The notes below the pieces were generated by a model. That model searched no databases and was not told the origin of the DNA. It saw only the letters and a list, made by a program, of their open reading frames with translations. The translations under genes and the position numbers were made by a program. Below, one piece after another: positions 1-7,470 of a DNA stretch of 14,014 nt (the stretch's first letter is position 1; each line of letters opens with the position of its first letter). The stretch is from Euperipatoides rowelli (taxonomy: Eukaryota; Onychophora; Udeonychophora; Euonychophora; Peripatopsidae). The stretch lies in assembly GCA_003024985.2 (NCBI GenBank), contig PXIH01S0003741.1. One strand, given 5' to 3'.

Positions 1-1040
1 AAACAATAATCTAAATTTCCCAAAAATTTTACTGCCAAGGTAATAAAATTGGTATTTGATTAAATTTCAAGGATCTTTTCACTTTTTTTTTTTTTTTTTT
101 ACGATGGTGGGGGAATAATTAAGATGTCAATGGAGAGAAAATTATGTTAAAATTTAGTTTTAGCAATTGGGTGGGGATGAGGGATGGGGCCAAATTTTTG
201 CTATTAAAATAAGATAAAGAAAAATAAAATTTTTTAAATGTTTATATACCAAATATAACTTTTTTTTAAAATAATATGCAAAACATTATCAACACAAGCT
301 CATTATATAATTTTTGTATTGCTATCTTGGATAAATAATATTGTTTTTAAAAGACAATATATTGGTAAGTGAAATAGACATGTCAATTTCAACTTAATTT
401 CATATGCAATAGAAATAAATATTCCAAAGCCTTTTTATTTCAAATATTACAAATCATTGCCCTACAAACAGTACTAGAGATACAATTTAACAAATAGAGC
501 AAAATTTGGGCACCTTATAAATGAGAAAAAAAAATGAAAAATATAATAATAATAATAATAACAAAGAAAAATAAAATAAAATTACAGTACTGTATATAAA
601 ATAAATAAATAAATATTAGAATAGAACTTTGTATTAAGTCAACCCTGAATGTTTTCATTAACTTTTTCCGCATTGAGTTAGCCTTGAAGAAGTATAATTT
701 AAATAATACGGTAGCTTGTAATAAGTATTTAAGGACTTCAATCCATTTCCCTACTTAAACTTCAGTTAACTTTGGAAAGTCTAACAGGACCAATCATTCT
801 GGTGGTTGTTATTGGTAAAAAAACAGATTATTTCTTTTTCACTTATTTCATTTGATGCAACATAATGGTAACTGGGTCTTTTATAACCATAAAATATTTG
901 TTTATAAGTCAAATGTAATGGATTTTTTTTAATATTTTTTATTATTGATTTTTAAAGATTTTTANATTTATAGATGTTTTAAAGCCACTGACAGTTTGTT
1001 TTTTTTTAAATCGGATTTGTAAACTTTTGACCATAAAACA
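1..1040. other. AT-rich stretch without a recognisable gene
   Basis: No reading frame here resembles a known protein and none is long. What can be seen is simple sequence: an 18-base T run at 83-100, an (AAT)n microsatellite at about 543-561, an (ATAA)n run at about 597-616, and overlapping TACAGTA/TACTGTA words at 583-594. One ambiguous base (N) lies at 965. This is ordinary intergenic or intronic DNA as far as I can tell. Confidence 0.7.
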
Positions 1041-1044
1041 ATAG

Positions 1045-1120
1045 ATGGCAAATATTTGCCATGGCCTTTACATAGTGGGTGGCAATATATGATTTATGAT
1101 GGCATTTGCCATCATTGCCA
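1045..1120. repeat. Cluster of TGGCAA/TTGCCA palindromes
   Basis: An 18-base perfect palindrome, ATGGCAAATATTTGCCAT, occupies 1045-1062. Close by is a nested hairpin: TGATGGCA (1097-1104) pairs with TGCCATCA (1107-1114), and outside it TGGCAAT (1080-1086) pairs with ATTGCCA (1114-1120). The TTGCC/GGCAA core thus recurs five or six times within 76 bases, immediately before the truncated 5' edge of the RTE LINE. It could be the remnant of a foldback element or the pre-insertion target. TTGGC(N5)GCCAA-type sites bind NFI factors, but the spacing here does not match that well. Function unknown. Confidence 0.6.
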
Positions 1121-1145
1121 CGGTGAGTTTCGAACGCTGTATATA

Positions 1146-2187
1146 TGTTTCAACGACTATGTGAAGGCTTTTGACTATGTCGAGCACAATAAACTCTGGA
1201 AAATGTTGGAAGACTAGGAATTCCTACACACCTTATCAGACTGATTAGATCACTGTATGATAACCAAGAAGCAGCTGTGAGAACACAATACGGAGACTCC
1301 GGATGATTTGGCATTGGCAAGGGTGTGCGGCAGGGCTGTATTCTATCTCCATTTCTTTTCAACATGTACACAGAAATGATTATGAGAAAGCTAGACCTGG
1401 AAGAGTCAGAGATTGGCGTGAAAATCGGCGGCAGAAACATCAACAATCTACCTTATGCAGATGATACCACCCTGCTTTCAGAAACTGAGGATCTAGAACA
1501 GCTGATCTTGTGGGTCAAAAATGAAAGCCACACTAGGATTGCATTTGAATGTCAAAAAGACCAAAAGCATGGCAACAGTAAATAATGAAGTAAAAGTAAA
1601 GATCGATGGTGAAGAAATTGAAGATGTTCAGTTTCATCTTATTAGGCTCCAAAATAGACCGAAATGGGGAATCATGCCAAGAGATTAAATGGTGCATAGC
1701 CCTAGGGCGCAGTGCAATGATGAGCATGGTCAACATCTGGAAAAGTAAAAATGTAAGCCTCACAACCAAGTACACACGCCATAGTATTCCCCATCACTAC
1801 ATACGGATGCGAAAGCTGGACCCTGAGAAAGGTAGACAGGCGGAGAATTGATGTTTTTAAATTGTGGTGTGGAGAAGATTGCTCTGCATACCTATAAAGA
1901 GGTCCTAAATTGTATAAAGCCAGAGACATCGCTTGAGGCAAGATTGCAAAGCTATGACTGACTTATTTAGGACATATGATGCGAGCAAATGGTTTGGAGA
2001 AGGACATCATGCTTGGAAAGGTGGGTGGAAGGAGAAGACCGGGTCGGCAACAATTGCATTGATAGATACAATCAAAGCTGATACCAGCATGTGTCTGCAA
2101 CAGCTAAAGGAAACCGTCATCGATAGAAAGGCATGAAGAAAGCTATCCCATGAAGTCGCCGAGGGTCGGACAGGACTAAACGGATAA
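1146..2187 (+). pseudogene. RTE-clade (BovB-like) LINE ORF2 remnant: reverse transcriptase and C-terminal region
   Basis: This is the decayed 3' half of a non-LTR retrotransposon polyprotein that would have made cDNA at a nicked target. RT motif A begins at VKAFDYVEHNKLW (1161 on). VRQGCILSPFLFNMY starts at 1325 and the catalytic YADD box is at 1454-1465. Further on are an ILLGSKI block (about 1630-1650), YGCESW (1802-1819), GHMMRANGLEKDIMLG (1970-2017) and a C-terminus reading LQQLKETVIDRKA then EVAEGRTGLNG before the natural stop at 2185-2187. This order and wording match RTE elements such as BovB and schistosome 'endonuclease-reverse transcriptase' proteins. It is dead: one base is missing near 1215, Trp has become TGA at 1304-1306 and 2134-2136, and there are further frameshifts near 1550, 1630, 1750-1800, 1865, 1970 and 2055. 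The endonuclease domain is absent because the copy is 5' truncated at about 1146. Confidence 0.9.
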
Positions 2188-2194
2188 TTCATCC

Positions 2195-2203
2195 CATCAT
2201 CAT
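2195..2203 (+). repeat. (CAT)3 LINE tail
   Basis: Three CAT units close the RTE element eight bases after its stop codon. The short triplet array is the 3' end recognised by the RTE reverse transcriptase in related families, and here it marks the element boundary. Confidence 0.6.
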
Positions 2204-2213
2204 AGTATTTTTA

Positions 2214-2278
2214 AAAGAAAAATTCCGGTTCCGGCTGGAATTTTAGATCAAAACCCAGCTAGTTCCAGTACAGCCCTA
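2214..2278 (-). mobile_element. Solitary hAT-like terminus (fragment)
   Basis: Read on the minus strand from 2278 this begins TAGGGCTGTACTGGAAC and continues with CCGG-rich sequence (CAGCCGGAACCGG). A TAGGGCTG start followed by repeated CCGG/TTCC words resembles the ends of several hAT families. No partner terminus is visible on the other side, so this is probably a deletion remnant of an element wedged between the two LINE fragments. ATCATAGT (2199-2206) and ATCATAAT (2279-2286) flank it and differ at one base. They could be a decayed 8-bp target duplication, but the first overlaps the CAT tail of the RTE, so chance is likely. Confidence 0.35.
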
Positions 2279-3240
2279 ATCATAATATATTCATGGTTAA
2301 ACTGAATCATCCAACCTCTTCCTTCAGTGAATAATTAATTACATCTTATCTCACTAATAGCACCCAACTATTAAAGAGACCATTGGGTGAATCTAAAATG
2401 GGTTTCCAGTACGCAAATGGAGTAGACTACATCAAGGTTTGGTCCTGTGTAGTCTATTTTTTGCCAGATTGGTGAATGATGTAGCTAGTCACTGTAGTTT
2501 CCGTCACAAAATATGTGGATAACTTAACAATCAAACATTTGTACCGTTACCCCTCAAATAATTTTTGATACCCTCTTGAATCAGGTTAAATATTATCAAT
2601 ATGCCCAACAAATAAATGTATATTATAATCCATAGTTTCTTAAAGAATAAACTGCATCCTATGGTATCAATTAACAATTGGTTGAGAAAGTTCAGTCTGT
2701 TAGGATTTTAGGCATCTTTATTCAGAGAGACCTAAAGTGGGATTTCAAATGGACTAAATGAATAAGCAAGTAAATAAAGTTTTTTTTAAATTCTTTATAG
2801 ACTCAAAAGACTTGGTCATCTTGTCAAATCATGAAAGTTACATAAAGTCTTTATAGGGTCAATTTTGGAATATTATGCCCCAGTATGTAGCTCAGAATTT
2901 AACAATGAACAGATATATGCTTTAGAGACTGTTCAAAAACGAGTCTTAAAAACTATCCTTGGCAATCAACGTGGCCAATGCGATCAGATCTTAAAAATGT
3001 TGTGTCTATTGATCTTATCTGAAAGAAAATTAAAAAATATGTCTATAAACTTCTCTAAAAACTTTTTTTTTTTAACCTTTTTATACAATAAATACCCCTA
3101 AGAAGGTTTATTTGTCTGGAATTAATCATGACCACTGTAATCTATAAGATTACGATGGTTAAGAATTAATACTGTACAACTTACCTTGTATAAGAACTGA
3201 ACATTTCAAAAGGTCGCCCATAGTTCAAGGAATCAAACTT
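2279..3240 (+). pseudogene. Jockey/CR1/L2-type LINE reverse transcriptase and C-terminal remnant
   Basis: A second, more decayed LINE protein, readable only by hopping frames. Blocks in order: HNIFMVKLNH (2281-2310, RT motif A region, 'DHxxLLxKL' in intact copies), ITSYLTNSTQLLKR (about 2338-2379), RFGPV (2435-2449, from PQGTxLGPvLF), LFFARLVNDVASHCSFRHK (2454-2510), KYVDNLTI (about 2509-2532, the catalytic YVDD box with its second Asp changed to Asn), a thumb-like segment with VEKVQSVRILGI (about 2681-2716), RLKRLGHLVKS (about 2800-2830), ILEYYAPVCSSEFNNEQIY (2859-2915), ALETVQKRVLKTILGNQ (2916-2966), and the tail RTEHFKRSPI (about 3196-3225). This block order, especially the EY-PVW-like region and the closing RTxRFKxSxIP, is typical of Jockey-superfamily LINEs. 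Stops at 2332-2334 and near 2830 and many frameshifts make it non-functional. The exact clade cannot be set by eye. Confidence 0.8.
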
Positions 3241-3360
3241 TAAAATATTTAGTAGTTTTGTACTCTTAGTGTCTAAGATTTAGTGCAATTTTTAATAATA
3301 ATGTATGTAATTTGTATATATAATTTTTAATCTAATCATACATTATGCTAAATATAAATC
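3241..3360 (+). mobile_element. Probable 3' UTR of the Jockey/CR1/L2-type LINE
   Basis: The AT-rich stretch after the last coding block is likely the short untranslated tail of the same LINE, because these elements usually end within one or two hundred bases of the stop. No diagnostic terminal microsatellite is visible, so the right boundary is a guess. Confidence 0.3.
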
Positions 3361-3574
3361 AGAAACTATAAGTCCTAAATTCAGCGGGCAAAGTATTTCA
3401 TTCATTTTGCGCAATCCAATGTTTTTTAATATTTTAGGAAATAAATGATACTGCAGTACTTTATAAATTCAGTACTACACACACTATATCATATTAATAT
3501 TGTACAGAGCATATAAATTGTATTAAACTTATTTTGTGTTAAAATCTGTACTGCAATTAATATACTGTAAATAA
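3361..3574. other. AT-rich stretch, nothing recognised
   Basis: It has no coding signal or clear repeat. TACTGTA occurs at 3563-3569 and several TACTGC/GTACTG near-matches lie at 3450-3555. Confidence 0.5.
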
Positions 3575-3694
3575 GAAAAATGTTGTGATGACCCAGATCT
3601 GACTGATGTTCTGTAATCCATTTCAACACTAATTAATAAAAAGGATGAGGATGCACACAGTGAGATATTAGCCAGTGGAATTCACTTGAAATGA
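3575..3694 (+). other. Coding-like island with one in-frame stop (possible decayed exon)
   Basis: One frame reads CCDDPDLTDVL up to TAA at 3614-3616 and continues in the same frame as SISTLINKK then DEDAHSEILASGIHLK to TGA at 3692-3694. The acidic, mixed composition is unlike the Lys/Phe/Ile/Asn-rich translations of the surrounding AT-rich DNA. The intervening TAA could be a decayed CAA codon. Thirteen bases after the TGA an AATAAA signal follows. I do not recognise the protein. It may be a decayed terminal exon, a retropseudogene scrap, a piece of an unknown transposon, or chance. Confidence 0.3.
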
Positions 3695-3706
3695 ATTGCT
3701 TAGCTA

Positions 3707-3745
3707 AATAAAAATGTTATAGCAACATGGTGTTTATTTTCTTTT
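3707..3745 (+). promoter_or_regulatory. Possible polyadenylation signal
   Basis: AATAAA at 3707-3712 is followed, after a suitable gap, by a TGGTGTTTATTTTC stretch (about 3728-3741) of the GU/U-rich kind used downstream of cleavage sites. It sits just after the coding-like island, which gives it some weight. In DNA this AT-rich AATAAA is common by chance. Confidence 0.25.
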
Positions 3746-4585
3746 ATATATAAAATGACAAATGCTTAGAAACCACATTCATAAGCAAATGCAGAAGAAT
3801 GTACTAATCTAAGACTATAAAATTAGAAGCGTACTATGTTTTAAATCCTGCTGGAAATGACCAAAATGTAAACAAAATTAGAATTTTAAAAACAGCTAAT
3901 TTAAAAATAAAAATACTTAAACACAGATAATTTGAGGATTTATTGAATAAATAAATAAAGGGGGGAAAAGATAACATTCAAAATAAATTACTAATGTGGA
4001 GCAAACTAGTTTCTCAAAACAACAAAGAAATCCTTTATCCTGGGCTAATAATATTCAATAAACTATTGAAAGCATCATCGTATTTGAGATAATGCCCTTT
4101 ACAAATGCGGTTTTATAACAAAACATAATAGGTACATAATGTAATTTACACGATTGTTTTTTATTATCTTCAAATAGGACTTAATTTTATTATGTTCAGA
4201 ATCTTCTGCAACATGTTTACAGTGATTAAGCTAGCATTATATACTGTACATTATACACCAATTTCTTATTTTGCCTTATAAAACAAAAAACTTGAAATAA
4301 TGGAAAATTGGGAGAATTATAGTTTACGGTTCCCCCTTTCCAACATGGCCGCCAAATCCAGACTTAAATTAGCNTTATAGTAATTATCTTTGAAAATCAA
4401 TAATAATAAAAAACAACTAAAAATCTGTTACATTTGGCTTTTAAAGTGTATTAGAAAATGCTATTTTCAATTTTAACAACTTAAGCTTTGTTTTGAAAAA
4501 AAAAAATGTATATTCAATTCATCAAATTTAATTTTCTTATATTATTTAAAAGGCTTGAAAATTTAAATTTTAAACTAATAACATC
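3746..4585. other. AT-rich stretch with one small GC-rich patch
   Basis: No gene is recognisable. The only departure from AT-rich sequence is at 4328-4361, where a CCCCCTTTCC tract precedes CAACATGGCCGCC. TACTGTA occurs at 4242-4248. An ambiguous base lies at 4374. Confidence 0.5.
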
Positions 4586-4954
4586 ATGTTAAAGAAAAAA
4601 AAATCCAAATTTTTGCTCTGTTTACTAAAGCATGCAACAGGAATAGTCTACTGTAGGCTACTCATAATGAATTTCTCTGAAATTTCAATTCTCGGAGTGA
4701 AAAAAAATCTAGCATTAACTAGAAATTTTGATTACTTTCACAATATTTTTGTTTTTACAAGTTTTAATTGTTGTAAAAAAAACAAAGTCAAACAGATTGA
4801 AAACTGGAAAGCTTACCACATTTCAGATAAACATTTTAATGGGAGTGCTGAAGGAATGGAAGCTGCTGCTATTATTTGGGAACTATCAATAGAACTTTAT
4901 ACATTCAGATATTTGGCATTGCTATCATTAAAAATAACAGGGAATGCAGCATAA
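4586..4954 (+). CDS. Unrecognised 122-codon ORF, doubtful gene
   Basis: This is the longest open frame in the window, ATG at 4586 to TAA at 4952-4954. The translation is Lys/Leu/Phe-rich at the start (MLKKKKSKFLLCLL), with a more mixed C-terminal third containing HFNGSAEGMEAAAIIWELSI. I recognise no domain, signal peptide or catalytic motif. At this base composition I estimate stops at about 7-8 per 100 codons, so a frame this long is expected roughly 0.1-0.2 times in a window of this size: suggestive, not decisive. Part of it (4642-4660) is a 19-base word found again at 11662-11680 inside a transposon, which argues for repeat-derived, non-coding sequence. Confidence 0.15.
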   Translation: MLKKKKSKFLLCLLKHATGIVYCRLLIMNFSEISILGVKKNLALTRNFDYFHNIFVFTSFNCCKKNKVKQIENWKAYHISDKHFNGSAEGMEAAAIIWELSIELYTFRYLALLSLKITGNAA

Positions 4955-5028
4955 TTATAGATAGGAATTTTAAACAATTAGAAAAAAAATTATGGAATGT
5001 GTATATCCTTCAGATTATTACTTAAACT

Positions 5029-5080
5029 CAGACTATGTTAAGGAATGTTAAGACCAGACTATGTTAAGACTGTGTTAATT
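5029..5080. repeat. Two-copy 26-bp tandem repeat
   Basis: CAGACTATGTTAAG occurs at 5029-5042 and again at 5055-5068, giving a 26-base period whose second copy is diverged towards its end (TGTGTTAATT). It lies about 35 bases before the Harbinger-like element. No function is evident. Confidence 0.7.
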
Positions 5081-5111
5081 CTTTTTTCTTTCTTCCACTG
5101 CCACTGGACCC

Positions 5112-5114
5112 TAA
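5112..5114. repeat. TAA target-site duplication (left)
   Basis: TAA directly precedes the left terminal inverted repeat and is matched by TAA at 6168-6170. A TWA trinucleotide is the classic PIF/Harbinger target. Confidence 0.65.
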
Positions 5115-6167
5115 GGCCGGTTTCAAACTAACGTTTTTCAAACGGAATGACCCTCCGCTGATTTGAAATTAACATTAACTCAATGTAGAAGACTTGCACT
5201 AATGAGATTTTTACCACCAGCTGTGATTCAGTGGAACCTCATTGGTTTTAGTCCATCAGGGCTCCGATGCCTGCTAGTTGTTGTCAGCGGAGGCATTTCA
5301 CCCGCCATTCACCCGGACGGAGATTGTTATCACAAAATCACATTACTTTTCATGTTATTAAAAAACATCTCAACAAACTAACGTTTTTTTTTTAACTGGC
5401 GCGTCTATTCAAAATACTACTGTTTGAGATAAAACACAATATTAAATTAGTTATATCAATGAAATAAAGTTTAAATTTATTATAATAAATTATGAGACAG
5501 AGCATTTTTTAATCAGTATAACAGCAATGGTTTATTAGCAAGTTTTCAAATTTTTTAAAATTTTTTATTTTTAATTCAATCAGAAAATTATCAATCGAAG
5601 GCATACTTGGTTTTTCACAGAATTTCTTCTTTCTAACTCGTTCCTTTTTTTTAAAAAAAAAATGTATGATTTTCTACTTGCTCTTTTTCTTAAAGAATCC
5701 GTTATTACAATTAAATTAACTCACTTTGCTTCTAGGTCACTGCATGTTTATGTGAAACAATTTCCCTTTTTTTTTTTTTTCATTGATAACCTTTCCACTC
5801 GTCTTTCAAACTATGGAAACTTCGTAGTTTAGATAGAATATGCATGTTTATATACTAGCCTATGTTGGGTAGTATTCAGATTAAAATATTTTAAATTAAA
5901 TTGTTAATATTATAAATTAGATTCTTTACTTAAATAAATATTATCATGAATATTATCTTTAAAAATCAATCCGACACGACATGAAAAAAAAAAAAAAAAT
6001 CCATACGTGTATGCTGTTTACGAAAAATTCCATCAAGATACTCTACTTTAAACCTCAGTAATTGACAACACAGCTTCATGTGAACACTGACTTTTTAAAT
6101 GGTCCTGCAGATTAGAACCCTGCCGGAGGACACGTCAGTTTACAAAAACGTTCGTTTGAAACCGGCC
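5115..6167. mobile_element. Non-autonomous PIF/Harbinger-like DNA transposon, 1053 bp
   Basis: The ends are terminal inverted repeats beginning GGCCGGTTTCAAAC. The left (5115-5138) and right (6144-6167) repeats match over 24 bases with one mismatch at position 15 (T against G), and both sides then reach a CCTCCG word. The flanking TAA duplications and the GGCC start fit PIF/Harbinger. No transposase or Myb-like protein is encoded; the interior is AT-rich apart from a GC-richer left 250 bases, so the copy would have depended on enzymes made elsewhere. Inside, CCTCCGCTGA (5152-5161) has an exact reverse complement at 5284-5293, and 15 bases of the left end, CAAACTAACGTTTTT (5124-5138), recur at 5374-5388. 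The superfamily call rests on the ends only. Confidence 0.7.
5374..5388 (+). repeat. Internal copy of the left-terminal sequence
   Basis: CAAACTAACGTTTTT here repeats bases 10-24 of the element's left end in the same orientation, 250 bases further in. It may be a subterminal transposase-binding site, or the scar of an internal duplication or nested insertion. Confidence 0.7.
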
Positions 6168-6170
6168 TAA
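6168..6170. repeat. TAA target-site duplication (right)
   Basis: Matches the TAA at 5112-5114 on the other side of the Harbinger-like element. Confidence 0.65.
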
Positions 6171-6315
6171 GTCACCTGGGTTGCTTTGGGAAGACTTGAT
6201 TCCCATATAGCCTGCCAAAAGATAATAATCCCCCACCCCTACATCAGACTCCCCCATCTTTTCCCTATGTCAAACTTAACACCCAGCTTCTTGCTAATGG
6301 AATATTTGATGGCTC

Positions 6316-6548
6316 AGTGCACACATGTGTTAAGTGACTTTTTTTTTTTTTTTTTACAAAACTGGGTTAAGTGCTCATTTGAATGTTCAGAGGGTATATT
6401 TTGTTGTGCACTATAATAGTAAAATTATTTAGTGTACCTAATTTTACCACAATAGTGCACAACAAAATATATCCTCCAAACATTCCAAATACTGTAAACT
6501 TAACCCATTTTTGACAACAAAAAAAGTCACTTAACACATGTGTGCACT
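6316..6548. repeat. 233-bp imperfect palindrome (foldback element or MITE)
   Basis: The outer 23 bases of each arm are perfect inverted copies: AGTGCACACATGTGTTAAGT starts at 6316 and pairs with the sequence ending at 6548. A second perfect block of 20 bases (6395-6414 against 6452-6471) includes ATTTTGTTGTGCACTAT, and a third (GTAAAATTA 6419-6427 against TAATTTTAC 6439-6447) closes an 11-base loop. Between these the arms are diverged by indels and substitutions, and the left arm holds a 17-base T run (6339-6355). Weak similarity continues a few bases beyond both ends (ATCAAA-type words). No target duplication is clear. A transcript would fold into one long hairpin. Confidence 0.85.
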
Positions 6549-7158
6549 AAGTTATCAAAATTATGATTTCCTCATATCATTTATTGTAATCCCTGATTGT
6601 CTATGTTGAAGGGTTATTGATAAAACATCAAGACAATGGATATTATTATTATTATGGTATACCATACTGTAATTAGATTAGTGAAAAAAACACTATATAG
6701 GCTAATTATTGTACATAAAGAAAAAAATGAATATTAAACTTGATATTCAACTGTAGATGACACCAATTAAAAAAAAAGGTTTCAAAAGAAAAATAAATAT
6801 AACGATATAAAGCAATGCAATTCTCTCAACATTAATTTGCACTTCTTGGTTTTTACTTTCCAGTTACTGTATACACATTACAGACAGGTATATACCCTAC
6901 CAGCCTCATGGTTTCATTTCCATGTCTATTTAAAAAAAGAAGTCAGCAGCAAATATTTCCTAAGTACGGTAATGAACCTTTTTAAATGTATAATTAAAAT
7001 TTTGATTTTTTTTTAAAAAAGCACATTTTCAATTTCAAAAAGGTGAAAAGATCTCTTATTTAGTTCTGATCAATAAATTGGCTTCTCAACTGCTAAATTG
7101 ATATTTGGGTATGTAGCNACAAACTACAGTATGACATACTGCATTTTATAAAGATATA
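6549..7158. other. AT-rich stretch between two palindromes, nothing recognised
   Basis: It contains an (ATT)n microsatellite at about 6641-6655, TACTGTA/TACAGTA words at 6665, 6865 and 7125, and an ambiguous base at 7118. No coding frame or RNA gene is recognisable. Confidence 0.55.
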
Positions 7159-7470
7159 TGGTCACAGTTAAAACTTATATTAAATTCCAAATCCCAGATT
7201 CCACATTTTTTAATCCTTTTAGTTTAGTCATAAAGTTTAAATCTTTTTACAAGTAAGTATTTAGGGAGTTGGATGTTTGTGAGGGGTGGGTGGGGGGAGG
7301 GGGTAAATTTAGCTTGTATTATACAGTATAATGCAATCTAAATGTACCCCCACCCACCCCACACAAACATCCAACTCCCTAAATACTTACTTGTAAAAAG
7401 ATTTAAACTTTATGACTAAACTAAAAGGATTAAAAGATTTGGAATTTAATATAAGTTTTAACTGTGACCA
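7159..7470. repeat. 312-bp nearly perfect palindrome
   Basis: Left arm 7159-7324 and right arm 7326-7470 are inverted copies meeting at a single base (A 7325): TTATAC, A, GTATAA. Aligned by hand, the 145 right-arm bases match the left arm with only four mismatches. The left arm has two extra pieces, 14 bases near 7194-7207 and 7 bases inside the G-rich tract. Apart from the 14-base insertion, the outer 120 or so bases are identical. The ends are TGGTCACAG and CTGTGACCA. Arms this alike imply a recent origin, gene conversion between arms, or a young MITE. I see no certain target duplication, although both flanks are ATATA-rich. Transcription would give a long perfect hairpin suited to Dicer. 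Confidence 0.95.
7283..7303 (+). other. G-quadruplex motif near the palindrome tip
   Basis: G runs of 4, 3, 6 and 5 are separated by single T, T and A bases, which fits the compact intramolecular G-quadruplex pattern with one-base loops. The matching C-rich copy in the other arm is at 7347-7360 with C runs of 5, 3 and 4, so it has lost one run. In such AT-rich DNA this tract is a strong outlier. Confidence 0.8.

Larger units (their letters stand above)
1146..2203 (+). mobile_element. 5'-truncated RTE-clade LINE copy
   Basis: The whole insertion is the ORF2 remnant plus a 16-base 3' untranslated region ending in CATCATCAT (2195-2203). A tiny 3' UTR with a short triplet repeat tail, rather than poly(A), is what RTE-clade LINEs typically have, so tail and coding part agree. 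The 5' edge near 1146 falls inside the RT domain, as expected from aborted reverse transcription. I could not find a clear target duplication, which is normal for an old copy. Confidence 0.8.

Noticed and set aside
543-616. (AAT)n and (ATAA)n runs as a replication or matrix-attachment element
   Set aside because: Simple AT-rich microsatellites are expected at this base composition and nothing else supports a function.
1150-1446. 98-codon minus-strand open frame
   Set aside because: It lies antisense to the RTE reverse transcriptase, which has clear family motifs on the plus strand.
1606-1851. 81-codon open frame as a separate gene
   Set aside because: Its start (MVKKLKMF) is out of frame with the LINE protein, and from about 1630 it simply reads the LINE's SFILLGSKI block until the next frameshift.
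2384-2460. Hairpin TAGACTACA / TGTAGTCTA and CACCCAA / TTGGGTG near 2365-2455
   Set aside because: Both fall within the decayed LINE coding sequence and are short enough to arise by chance.
2865-3101. 78-codon open frame as an independent gene
   Set aside because: MEYYAPVCSS and the following residues are the C-terminal region of the Jockey/CR1/L2-type LINE, continuous with RT blocks upstream.
5163-5381. 72-codon open frame inside the Harbinger-like element
   Set aside because: It shows no resemblance to a Harbinger transposase or Myb-like protein and overlaps the subterminal repeats.
6186-6416. 76-codon open frame
   Set aside because: It runs into the left arm of the 233-bp palindrome, including a poly(F) stretch from the T run, so it is chance.
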